Shown here: positions 54,702 through 62,183 of the stretch, one piece after another
Position numbering within the stretch: the stretch's first letter is position 1
Layout: the number at the start of each line of letters is the position of its first letter
Origin: Micromonospora parathelypteridis
GTDB taxonomy: Bacteria > Actinomycetota > Actinomycetes > Mycobacteriales > Micromonosporaceae
DNA length: 64,000 nt
NCBI RefSeq assembly: GCF_014201145.1
Contig: NZ_JACHDP010000001.1
Span: forward strand, 124,001-188,000
Direction: 5' to 3'
The notes under the pieces: generated by a model
Told to the model about the DNA's origin: nothing
Seen by the model: only the letters and a program-made list of their open reading frames with translations
The model's database searches: none
Translations under genes and position numbers: made by a program

Positions 54702-55462
54702 TCGTCGCCGCGCGGCAGACGCAGGGTGTAACCCACCCCTCGTACCGTGTGGATCAGCGGCGGACCGGACCGGTCCACCTTGCGCCGCAGGTAGTAGACG
54801 TACGACTCGACGATCCGGCCGTCGCCACCGAAGTCGTAGTTCCAGACCCGGTCCAGGATCTGCGCCTTGCTGACCACTCGACCGGCGTTGAGCAGCAGAT
54901 AGCGCAGCAGCCGGAACTCGGTGGGCGACAGGTCGACCGGTCGGCCGCCGCGGCGTACCTCGTGGGCGTCCTCGTCCAACTCCAGGTCCGTGTATCGCAG
55001 CAACCGGCTGTCCGAGGTCGCGGGCGGTTCCGAGCGGGTACGCCGCAGGATCGCCCTGATCCGCAGCACCACCTCCTCCAGGCTGAACGGCTTGGCCACG
55101 TAGTCGTCCGCACCGGCCACCAGGCCGGCAACACGATCCTCGACGGTGTCCCGGGCGGTCAGGAACAGCACCGGCACCGGCCGGCCCGCGGCCCGCAGAC
55201 GCCGAGCCACCTCGAAGCCGTCCAGGTCGGGCAACATCACGTCCAGGATGACCAGGTCCGGGGCGAACTCCTCCACGGCGGTCAGCGCGGCCCGCCCGGA
55301 TCCCGCCACCCGCACGTCGTACGCGACCAACCGCAAGGTGGCGGCCAGCAGGGTGGAGATGTTCGGCTCGTCGTCGACCACCAGCAGGCGGGCGGCGGCG
55401 GGTTCGCCCTCGGCGGTCGGGGTGGGGCCGGCCGTGGGCGGCCGGAGGATGTCGGTGTGCAC
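54698..55462 (-). CDS. Two-component response regulator, OmpR/PhoB family
   Basis: 254 aa. Receiver domain with acidic pocket VVDDEPN, phosphoacceptor Asp74 (VILDVMLPD) and switch residues in FLTARD and AKPFS; C-terminal winged helix (DLSPTEFRLLRYLLLNAGRVVSKAQILDRVW ... RGVGYTLR). The ~20 residue N-terminal extension is Pro-rich. GTG at 55462 chosen. Precedes its kinase with a 4-base overlap. The candidate binding motif is the 11-bp-phased TCYGAG found at three nearby starts. Confidence 0.93.
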   Translation of the reverse strand: MHTDILRPPTAGPTPTAEGEPAAARLLVVDDEPNISTLLAATLRLVAYDVRVAGSGRAALTAVEEFAPDLVILDVMLPDLDGFEVARRLRAAGRPVPVLFLTARDTVEDRVAGLVAGADDYVAKPFSLEEVVLRIRAILRRTRSEPPATSDSRLLRYTDLELDEDAHEVRRGGRPVDLSPTEFRLLRYLLLNAGRVVSKAQILDRVWNYDFGGDGRIVESYVYYLRRKVDRSGPPLIHTVRGVGYTLRLPRGDE

Positions 55463-55490
55463 GGGAACTGAGTACCGGACCAGCCTCCAC

Positions 55491-55512
55491 GCGAACTGTG
55501 CCGAACCTGTGC
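55491..55512 (-). promoter_or_regulatory. Tandem 11-bp repeat upstream of the response regulator gene
   Basis: On the minus strand GCACAGGTTCG (55512-55502) is followed at once by GCACAGTTCGC (55501-55491). A tandem 11-bp repeat is the layout of OmpR-family sites, so autoregulation is possible. It ends 29 bp before the GTG start. Confidence 0.4.
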
Positions 55513-55520
55513 GTGGGCTG

Positions 55521-56807
55521 TTACCAGGAGCGCAGCACCAGCTCACCGGCGGCGAGCCCGGAGGTGATCTCGGAATACTGGTTGCCGCGCAGTCCCAGGG
55601 TGACGGCGCGGGCCGGCCCACCGTCGGCCGGCAGAACGGTGCCGGTGCGGTCGGGGCCGTCGTGCACGGCGGTGGACGGCACGCGCAGCACGTCCGGCAC
55701 GGCACCGGTCCGCACCGTCACGGCAGCGCTCTGACCGACCAGCAGGTTCTCCGGTGCGGCGGTGAAGGACAGCACCACGCCGTAGCGGACCATCGTGCCG
55801 TCGACCGCGCCGACCGGGTCGACCTGCACCACTGTCGCCGGGAACGTCTGCCCCGGCCGGTCGGCCAGGGACAGCGTCGCGCTCTGCCCCATCGCGAGCG
55901 CCCCGGCGTCGGCCTCCGGGAACTTCGCCGACACCTGCATGGAGTACGTGTCGGCCAGGGTGATGAAGGCGGCTCCACGCGTGACCTGGCTGCCCACCGA
56001 CCCGGCGATGGAGAGCACGGTGCCGGCGATCGGCGCGGTGATGGTGGCGCCGGCGACTGCTTGCCGCGCCGCGCTGAGGGTGGCCTCGGCCTGGTTGACC
56101 CGGCGTTGGGCGGTCAGGATCTGATCCGTACCCCCGGTGGTGTTTCCGGGGTCCGCGCCGCAGCGCGGGCCGCTCTGCCCGGGAGCGGTCGGCGTTCGGG
56201 GAGCGCTGGGGACGCCGGTGACGCTCGGCGCGGGCCGGCCAGGCGTGCGGGTCGGCGTGGCGGAGCTTGCGGTGGGTCGGGGCGTCGGGCTGTCGCTGGC
56301 GGTGGGCGTGCCGGTGGACGGCGTCGCGCTGGCCTGCGGAGAGCGCCACGCAACCGGCCGCACCCCGGCGCCGGCCGGGCAACTCACCACCGGATCCTCG
56401 TCGAGGGTGTCCCGGGCCTTCGTCAGGGCGGCGCGGGCCTCGGCCAGGTCGTCCTCGGCGTCCTGGACGGCATCCGCCGCCCCGGCGGCATCAGCGTCGG
56501 CGATCGCGGCGAGCCGCTGACCTACCTTGACCACGCTGCCCGGCCGAACGCCGATCGTCTGCACGGTGCCCGCGACGGTGAAGCCGAGGCTGCGGGTGGT
56601 GGCCGGCTGGACGGTGCCCGAGGTGGCCACCTCGACCGCGACGGGCCCCCGGTCGACAGCCACGGTCACCGGCCGGGCCGGCGCGTAACCGGCGTCCGCG
56701 GACCAGACACGCGCCCCGGCCACGCCGAGCAGCAGCACGACAACGGCACCGGCCGCCCACCACCGGGCCTGCCGGGTACGCCAGCGTCGCTTCAGGCCGA
56801 TCCCCAT
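55521..56807 (-). CDS. Second HlyD-like efflux adaptor, without own ABC genes
   Basis: 428 aa. N-terminal helix ~15-35, lipoyl half (VATSGTVQPATTRSLGFTVAGTVQTIGVRPGSVVKVGQRLA), a coiled coil (DAVQDAEDDLAEARAALTKARDTLD), a Ser/Thr/Pro-rich insert (~150-225) that breaks the hairpin, a second coiled coil and lipoyl half (TITAPIAGTVLSIAGSVGS), and a beta barrel. No permease or ATPase follows it; it may share the MacB-like pair at 49855-51776. The next genes on the strand are the regulator and kinase, 58 bp on. A TCYGAG repeat pair lies ~47 bp upstream. Confidence 0.85.
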   Translation of the reverse strand: MGIGLKRRWRTRQARWWAAGAVVVLLLGVAGARVWSADAGYAPARPVTVAVDRGPVAVEVATSGTVQPATTRSLGFTVAGTVQTIGVRPGSVVKVGQRLAAIADADAAGAADAVQDAEDDLAEARAALTKARDTLDEDPVVSCPAGAGVRPVAWRSPQASATPSTGTPTASDSPTPRPTASSATPTRTPGRPAPSVTGVPSAPRTPTAPGQSGPRCGADPGNTTGGTDQILTAQRRVNQAEATLSAARQAVAGATITAPIAGTVLSIAGSVGSQVTRGAAFITLADTYSMQVSAKFPEADAGALAMGQSATLSLADRPGQTFPATVVQVDPVGAVDGTMVRYGVVLSFTAAPENLLVGQSAAVTVRTGAVPDVLRVPSTAVHDGPDRTGTVLPADGGPARAVTLGLRGNQYSEITSGLAAGELVLRSW

Positions 56808-56853
56808 GGTCGAGCAGTCTGCGCACCGCGCCTCGCCATCGGCTCGACCCCAC

Positions 56854-56929
56854 CTCAGAGTTGGCTCGGAGCCGGGAACAGCAGCGCCGCTCGCCCGCCG
56901 CTCCGAGGGAACTCCGAGCCGGGTCTGAG
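56854..56929. promoter_or_regulatory. TCYGAG repeats between the orphan adaptor and lipoprotein genes
   Basis: Plus strand: TCCGAG at 56902, TCCGAG at 56913 and TCTGAG at 56924, each 11 bp apart, before the lipoprotein start at 56990. Minus strand: CTCCGAGCCAACTCTGAG at 56871-56854, ~47 bp before the adaptor start, followed 11 bp on by the weaker GTCGAG. Three head-to-tail half-sites at helical spacing suit an OmpR-type regulator. Confidence 0.6.
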
Positions 56930-56989
56930 CCGTCGACGAGGTTCGACCGGTTCGCTGAGCAGGTCCCGGAGAAGGCCTGAGGAGTCACT

Positions 56990-57673
56990 GTGCCGTTGAC
57001 TGCAAGATACCGCCGGCTCGCGGCCGTACTGACCACCACCGCCACGGCCGTTCTGCTGCTGGCGGCCTGCGGTGGAGGATCGGACGACAACGACACGTCG
57101 AGCGCCTCGGGTGGGGCGGGGAACGCCTTCGCCGCGTACCAGGACTGCCTGCGGGACAACGGCGTGACGCTGCCGACGATGGACCCGTCCCGCGCCCCGG
57201 GCCGCGCGCGCGGCACCGCCCGCCCGTCCGGCTTCCCGACCGCCCGCCCGTCCGGCTTTCCCACCGCCCGCCCGTCCGGCTTTCCCACCGCCCGCCCGTC
57301 GGGCAGCGCGGACCCGTCGCGCGGACCGGGGCGGGGCTTTCCGGGCGGCGGGGGCTTCCCGGGCGGCGGCCGGCCGGAGGGGGTCGACGAGCAGACCTGG
57401 CAGAAGGCACAGCAGACCTGCGCGTCGGTCCGGCCCACCGGCCGGCCGAACGGCTTCGGCGGCCCGAACGCGTCCGGCGCGCCGGACGGCCGACCGGGCG
57501 GGTCGGGCGCGCCGGACGGCCGACCCGGCGGATCGGGCGATGGTCGGGCCACCGCGTACCGCACCTGCCTGAGCAATCGCGGCCTGGATCCGGACCGGCT
57601 CGACAGCGGCGACGCGAAGACCCGCGAGGCGGTGACCGCCTGCGCGGTGCTCAGCCCGTCCCCGACGCCCTGA
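56990..57673 (+). CDS. Repeat-rich lipoprotein of unknown function
   Basis: 227 aa. Signal peptide with lipobox LLLAACGG, so it is surface-anchored. Two short conserved Cys segments frame the mature protein: FAAYQDCLRDNGVTLP near the N-terminus and YRTCLSNRGLD near the C-terminus, with a middle Cys in KAQQTCAS. Between them are low-complexity repeats: ARPSGFPT in four copies and GAPDGRPGGS in two. GTG with GAGGAG upstream. Similar Cys-containing proteins occur next to MacB-type efflux genes in actinomycetes, as here; role unknown. Confidence 0.8.
   Translation: MPLTARYRRLAAVLTTTATAVLLLAACGGGSDDNDTSSASGGAGNAFAAYQDCLRDNGVTLPTMDPSRAPGRARGTARPSGFPTARPSGFPTARPSGFPTARPSGSADPSRGPGRGFPGGGGFPGGGRPEGVDEQTWQKAQQTCASVRPTGRPNGFGGPNASGAPDGRPGGSGAPDGRPGGSGDGRATAYRTCLSNRGLDPDRLDSGDAKTREAVTACAVLSPSPTP
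57218..57304 (+). repeat. 24-bp in-frame tandem repeat (ARPSGFPT)
   Basis: Three complete 24-bp units plus a partial fourth (57218, 57242, 57266, 57290), nearly identical at DNA level, so copy number probably varies between strains. A second tandem of two 30-bp units encodes GAPDGRPGGS at 57476-57535. Confidence 0.85.
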
Positions 57674-57829
57674 CCCTCGCGGCCACGCTTCCACCTCGTT
57701 CACCGTGTCGGGTGCTCGGCCGTCCAGCCAATGTTCAGCTTGGTCGCATCGCGCGTCCAGCCTGCTGGGGCACGCTGAGCCGGCGAGCCACCGGAGGTGT
57801 CCGGTGTGCCGACGGAAGAGGTGACCAGG

Positions 57830-58264
57830 ATGTACGACGGGCAGGAGTTCCTCCGCGACAACCGCTGGTGCCTGAGCCGGCGCGGGTTGCTGACCGGAGT
57901 GGGCGCCCTCGGCGCCGCCGGACTGCTCAGCGCCTGCGGTGCCGGCGACAGCCCGACCGACAGCCAGGCGGCCGCCGCGCCCGGCACCGTGCTGGCCCGT
58001 GCCGGAGATGTCCCGGTCGGCGGCGGCACCGTCACCGCCGGTGTGCTGGTCGTCCAGCCCGAGGCGGGCACCTTCAGGGCGTACGACGCGACCTGCCCCC
58101 ACCAGGGCGTCCGGGTCGGCGCACCCCGCGACGGGGTCGTCACCTGCCCCGCGCACAACTCCACCTTCTCGCCCAGCGACGGCGCTCGCCTGGGCGGCCC
58201 CGCCACAAAGGGCCTAACCGAAATCCCCGTCCGGCTCGACGGCGACAACATCACCCGAGCCTGA
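57830..58264 (+). CDS. Rieske (2Fe-2S) lipoprotein
   Basis: 144 aa. Twin-arginine motif SRRGLLTGVG with lipobox LLSACG, so a Tat-exported lipoprotein that folds with its cluster before export. Rieske ligands: CPHQG and CPAHNSTF, 20 residues apart. Small stand-alone Rieske proteins of this kind are usual in actinomycetes; the redox partner is unknown. ATG at 57830 with GAAGAGG upstream; GTG 57806 with GGAGG is an equal alternative and would add eight residues. Confidence 0.88.
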   Translation: MYDGQEFLRDNRWCLSRRGLLTGVGALGAAGLLSACGAGDSPTDSQAAAAPGTVLARAGDVPVGGGTVTAGVLVVQPEAGTFRAYDATCPHQGVRVGAPRDGVVTCPAHNSTFSPSDGARLGGPATKGLTEIPVRLDGDNITRA

Positions 58265-58290
58265 CCCGCCCCGCCCCGCCCCCGCCCCGC

Positions 58291-58372
58291 CCCCTCCCCC
58301 GCGATCTTGCAGTTTCGGTCGTCGTTCTGTATCGATTTGCCGCCTTCGCACCGGCAGAAAGTGCAAGATCGC
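58291..58372. repeat. Intergenic palindrome, probable Micromonospora-type repeat and terminator
   Basis: 21-bp arms with one mismatch (58291-58311 and 58352-58372; core CGCGATCTTGCA / TGCAAGATCGCG) around a 40-nt loop, between convergent genes. The GCGATCTTGCA core is, as I recall, repeated many times in Micromonosporaceae genomes; this needs a count. A C-rich run (58266-58295) precedes it. Confidence 0.7.
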
Positions 58373-58386
58373 GGGGGCCGGCGGGG

Positions 58387-61260
58387 TTAGTTTTCGGCGA
58401 AGCGGTAGAGGACGAAGTCCTTTTCTGCGCCGCAGGCGATCACGTGGGTGTTCCACGAGCAGGACTCGCTGCGAACGTCCTTCAGCTCGCCCAACTCGTC
58501 GACCTCACCGGACTCGGCCCACACTCCGGCCAGCACACGGTTGTCCGCGACGACGCTGGGCGCCTTGGCGAAGACCAGCAGGTTGCCCTCGTCCAGCCGG
58601 ACCGCCACGCCACCACGGTCGCGCAGCACCGGTTTGCCGGCGGCGTCGTAGAGGGTGGCCTTCGGGTCCGGACTCTCCCGCTGGGCGAGCACCTGCTCAC
58701 CCAACGGAACCAGGTCGGTCACGCCCGGCGCCGACCAGGTGATCGTACGTTCGCCCTCGCTGGCCGCCACCACCTCGGTGCGCTGGACGTCGTTGTTCGG
58801 CACCTGCAACAGGCAGGCCCGCCGCTCGCCGCAGGCCACCAGTTCCGTCGGGCGGTACTCGTCGTTGCCGGAGCGGTGGAGCACCACCGGTTCCGCGTCG
58901 GACTCCAGGTCGTACGACAGCAACTGGTAGCCGCCCTCGTTGGCGGCCACGTACAGGCGGTCCTCGTGTGCGACCACCAGGTCGTCGAGGTCGGCGACGC
59001 TGCCCCACGTGCGCAACACGGTGCCGTTCGCCATGTCGAGCAGCCGCACCGACCGGTCCGCACCGATCTGGACGAGTCGCCGCCCCTTGCTCGTCCACGG
59101 GTTGCGGGGCGTGCCGTCGAGGAAGGCCGGGCCGCCCGCCGCCGCATCGGTGCCCACCGGCCGGACCACGGTACGGCCGCCGTCGTACTGGTCGCGGGGG
59201 TTCGGCTCGGTCCACTTCGTCGAGCCGTCGCTCAGGCGCAGGCCGACCAGTCGGGCCTCGGCCCGGTCCACCAGCACCGCCGTGTCATCGGCGAAGTAGA
59301 CGGTGTCATCGCCACGGACCGCGCGCTGCCACCGCTGCGCGCCCGAACCACCGTCGAGGACGGCCAGCGGGCGGAGGGTGCTGTCGCCCGGCGCGTCGGC
59401 GAGGACCGCGACCGCCCCGGGGACAGCGATGATCGCCTCCCAGTCGTCGGCGCGCACGTCGGTCGCCTTGCGCCACAGCTCGCCGCCGGTGCCGGCGTCG
59501 ACCGCCACCACCTCCAGACGGTCGTCCGGTAGGGGGTACCCGAGGTAGGCCCGGTCGCCGAGCACCGCCGTCCACATGCCGGCCGGGCGCTCCGCGCCGG
59601 CCGCCGGCCGGGACAGCTCACGCAGCCCCCGGAACTCCAGATCCGGGTAGCGGTCACGGGTGAGGTAGAGCGTCGCCGCGGTAGCCACCCCGACCAGGGC
59701 CACCACCGCGCCGAGCACCACCCAGCGTGCCCGTCGCCAGCGACCCGCCCCCGCCGTCGAGGGAGGGCCCGCCCAGCCCGGCCCGGGTGGGTCCGCCGGC
59801 GGGCTCGACCCCGGCCAAGGCCGCGACGGTACGGTCGACGGGGTCGCCCCTGGCCAGGGCTGTGCCGGCACGGTCGGCGCAGCCCCATCCGGCACGGTCG
59901 GCGCAGCCCCATCCGGCACGGTCGGTGCAGGTCCGGCCGGCACGGTCGGCGCAGGCCCAGCCGGAACCGTCGGCGCTGTCGGCGCAGCCCCGGACGGCGC
60001 AGTCGCGGCAGCCCCAGCCCGCACGGGCGGCTCGGCCGCCGCGGGCGGGGCGGGCGGACTCACGGGGGCCGGTGCGGGTGGGGCGATGTGCGGTCCGGCG
60101 TACGCCGGTGCGGGCAGCGGTCGGCGCAGCGGCAGGTCGGTCAGCGCACCCTCGGCCACCGGCAGCTCCGGCTGGTCCAGCACGGTCGGCGCGACTCCCA
60201 GTTCGGCGTGCAGCATCCGGGCCACCAGCGGAATCCGCGACGAGCCGCCGACGAGGAACAGCCCGGCGAGTTGGTCGGGGCTGAGCCCGGCCGCCGCGAT
60301 CACCTCCCGGGCGCGGTCCACCGCGCGGCGCAGCAGCGGTGTGGCCACCCGCTCGACGTCAGCCCGGGTCAGTCGGACAGCTTCGGCGACCCCCGGCACC
60401 GCGACCGGGGCCACAGTGGACCGGGACAGGGTCTCCTTCGCACCTCGTACCTCGTCCCAGAGCCGCACCTGGTCGCGGCGCTGCGCCGGGTCCGCCGGTC
60501 GGATCAGCCGGGCCCACTGCGCGGCGTGCCGGTCACCGACCAGCTCGCCAACCCGCTGCACCAGCGCGGCGTCGAGATCCAGGCCGCCCAGGTCGGGCAA
60601 CCCACCGTCGGCGACCACGGTGAAGCCGGAGTCACCCCAGGGGTCCGCGCCCTCGTTGCGTAGCACCGCGACGTCGAGCGTTCCGCCACCGAAGTCGAAG
60701 ACCGCGATCGAGTCGCCGACCGGCACCGGGCGGTGCAGCACCTGGGCGTAGTAGCGGGCGGCGGCCACCGGCTCCCGCAGTAGTCGGGTGCCCGGCGGCG
60801 TCGGCCCGGCGAGGGTGTGCTCGGCCGCCTGCGGCCAGCCCGCCTGCAGCAACGCGTCGGCGAGCACCTGCCGCCGCGTGGCGTCCCACGCGGCCGGGCA
60901 GGTCAGCACGGCCGGGGGCAGGAAACCCACGGTGCCCACCGCGGCCCGCGCGACCGCCGCCAGCACGGCGGCGAGCAGATCCGAGGGCGGGTACGAACGA
61001 TCGCCGAGCTGCACGGTCGGCTCGTCCACCCGACGCTTCGGGTTCGCCTCGAACCGCGCCGGGTCCGCCTGCGCCAACCGTCGGGCGTCCCAGCCGGTGT
61101 GCAGGGTGCCGTCCGGGTCGGCGTACACGGCCGACGGGCTGACCGGCTGACCGTCCATCAGCAGCGGACGGGTCCGCCCGTCCGGCCAGCGCAACACGGC
61201 GACGGTGTTGGACGTACCGAGGTCGACGCCGAGGGCGAAACCCTCGTGCTGGCCTGCCAT
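58387..61260 (-). CDS. Membrane-spanning fusion: Hsp70-type ATPase plus outer beta-propeller
   Basis: 957 aa. Residues ~8-385 are a DnaK-type ATPase: phosphate 1 GVDLGTSNTVAVL, phosphate 2 VFDFGGGTLDVAVL, adenosine site LVGGSSRIPLV. The Hsp70 peptide-binding domain is absent. Next comes a Pro-rich linker (~390-505) with tandem APTVPAGP/APTVPDGA units, then one membrane helix (~513-533, WVVLGAVVALVGVATAATLYL), and ~420 outer residues forming a PQQ-like beta-propeller (VVAVDAGTGGELWRK, LVGLRLSDGSTKWTE). The ATPase is thus inside and the propeller outside. It could couple an outside signal to an ATPase or act as a wall sensor. ATG at 61260. Single gene. Confidence 0.9.
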   Translation of the reverse strand: MAGQHEGFALGVDLGTSNTVAVLRWPDGRTRPLLMDGQPVSPSAVYADPDGTLHTGWDARRLAQADPARFEANPKRRVDEPTVQLGDRSYPPSDLLAAVLAAVARAAVGTVGFLPPAVLTCPAAWDATRRQVLADALLQAGWPQAAEHTLAGPTPPGTRLLREPVAAARYYAQVLHRPVPVGDSIAVFDFGGGTLDVAVLRNEGADPWGDSGFTVVADGGLPDLGGLDLDAALVQRVGELVGDRHAAQWARLIRPADPAQRRDQVRLWDEVRGAKETLSRSTVAPVAVPGVAEAVRLTRADVERVATPLLRRAVDRAREVIAAAGLSPDQLAGLFLVGGSSRIPLVARMLHAELGVAPTVLDQPELPVAEGALTDLPLRRPLPAPAYAGPHIAPPAPAPVSPPAPPAAAEPPVRAGAAATAPSGAAPTAPTVPAGPAPTVPAGPAPTVPDGAAPTVPDGAAPTVPAQPWPGATPSTVPSRPWPGSSPPADPPGPGWAGPPSTAGAGRWRRARWVVLGAVVALVGVATAATLYLTRDRYPDLEFRGLRELSRPAAGAERPAGMWTAVLGDRAYLGYPLPDDRLEVVAVDAGTGGELWRKATDVRADDWEAIIAVPGAVAVLADAPGDSTLRPLAVLDGGSGAQRWQRAVRGDDTVYFADDTAVLVDRAEARLVGLRLSDGSTKWTEPNPRDQYDGGRTVVRPVGTDAAAGGPAFLDGTPRNPWTSKGRRLVQIGADRSVRLLDMANGTVLRTWGSVADLDDLVVAHEDRLYVAANEGGYQLLSYDLESDAEPVVLHRSGNDEYRPTELVACGERRACLLQVPNNDVQRTEVVAASEGERTITWSAPGVTDLVPLGEQVLAQRESPDPKATLYDAAGKPVLRDRGGVAVRLDEGNLLVFAKAPSVVADNRVLAGVWAESGEVDELGELKDVRSESCSWNTHVIACGAEKDFVLYRFAEN
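59865..59960 (-). repeat. 24-bp in-frame tandem repeat in the Hsp70-fusion linker
   Basis: Four 24-bp units (59865, 59889, 59913, 59937) sharing CCGGCACGGTCGG, encoding APTVPxGx. Likely variable in length. Confidence 0.8.
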
Positions 61261-61364
61261 CTACCCGATACCTCCGCCGTGACGAGGGGAACTCGACCCC
61301 GCATCGTACGCAGGCCACGCCGCCCTGCTGATCACTCGGTCAGGGCGCGGGCGGTGACGCGCGC

Positions 61365-61823
61365 TCAGTGGGCGGAACGGGCGCCGACGACCTCGCCCTC
61401 ACTGGTCTCCCCGGTCGGTCGGAACCCGAGCTTCAGGTAGAACTGCTCCGGGCCGTCCGCGCCCGGTTCCCATGTCGTGTAGACGCGCTCGTGCCCGCGT
61501 CGGCGAGCCTCGTCCCGGACGGCCTGCACCGCGAAACGGCCGTACCCCCGGCCCTGATGCTCGGCGGCGATGTTCAGCCGCCACAGACCCGAGCGCAGGT
61601 CGTCGGGTCGGTCCGGGTGCCACACGATGTCGAAGAAGCCCATCAGGAAGCCGACGATGTCGTCACCCTCGACGATCAGTCGTGGCCACGCGATCTCGGG
61701 CTGCGCGTACGCCTCGGCGAGGGACCAGGCAACCGGAGACGAGAACTTCTCCTGGTCCGGCCGCACATTCACCCGGCACGCGGCCTCGACGTTCTCCGGG
61801 GTGATCTTCACCAGGCGTGGCAT
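61365..61823 (-). CDS. GNAT-family N-acetyltransferase
   Basis: About 152 aa. Acetyl-CoA loop in LNIAAEHQGRGYGRFAVQAV (Q/RxxGxG/A as HQGRGYG) and a C-terminal EQFYLKLGFRPTGE. The N-terminal half has IVGFLMGFFD as strand beta 4. Resembles spermine/spermidine or ribosomal-type acetyltransferases; acceptor unknown. ATG at 61823; a TATAGT -10-like hexamer lies 9 bases upstream on the minus strand, so the mRNA may be leaderless. Divergent from the gene at 61853 with only 29 bp between. Confidence 0.85.
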   Translation of the reverse strand: MPRLVKITPENVEAACRVNVRPDQEKFSSPVAWSLAEAYAQPEIAWPRLIVEGDDIVGFLMGFFDIVWHPDRPDDLRSGLWRLNIAAEHQGRGYGRFAVQAVRDEARRRGHERVYTTWEPGADGPEQFYLKLGFRPTGETSEGEVVGARSAH

Positions 61824-61852
61824 GCCGGCCACACTATAAGGAGCACACGACC

Positions 61853-62083
61853 ATGTCCGTCACGCTCACCGATCAGGACGGGTTCACCCTGCGTGCCGCC
61901 GCCTACGGCGCCGTGACGCTGATGTCCGCCGCCGATCTCGCCGGCGAGCCCCGCAAGGCTGCCACCGGCGGCTCCATTGCCCTAGCCTCCGCTGGTCGGG
62001 CACGTGCTCGCCAAGTATCCCAAGGACGTGAAGCTCTGGCGGACATGATTCGCAAGATCACCGCAGCCCTCGACGCCGCATAG
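61853..62083 (+). CDS. Small actinobacterial protein, probably frame-shifted
   Basis: 76 aa as read, from an ATG with AAGGAG 8 nt upstream. The first ~45 residues (MSVTLTDQDGFTLRAAAYGAV) look like a conserved actinobacterial family of about 110-120 aa. In the middle, the reading frame gives Arg-rich text (GRARARQVSQGRE), while the +2 frame at about 61991-62035 gives LVGHVLAKYPKDVKL, a plausible helix; the original frame then resumes with ADMIRKITAALDAA. Two compensating small indels plus early stop would explain this. It may be a decayed gene. The family match is from memory. Confidence 0.55.
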   Translation: MSVTLTDQDGFTLRAAAYGAVTLMSAADLAGEPRKAATGGSIALASAGRARARQVSQGREALADMIRKITAALDAA

Positions 62084-62183
62084 GGAAATGTCACGGGGGT
62101 TGTGTCCAGACCCCCGTGGCGTGGCGGCGTACGGGGTTTCGGCGATTCGACCGGACAGCTTGCTGGCGATGTTGGGCTATCAA

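Noticed and set aside
57218..57304. CRISPR-like array
   Set aside because: The repeats are contiguous 24-bp in-frame units without spacers, coding ARPSGFPT in a lipoprotein.
59865..59960. CRISPR-like or regulatory repeat array
   Set aside because: Contiguous coding repeats in the proline-rich linker of the Hsp70 fusion.
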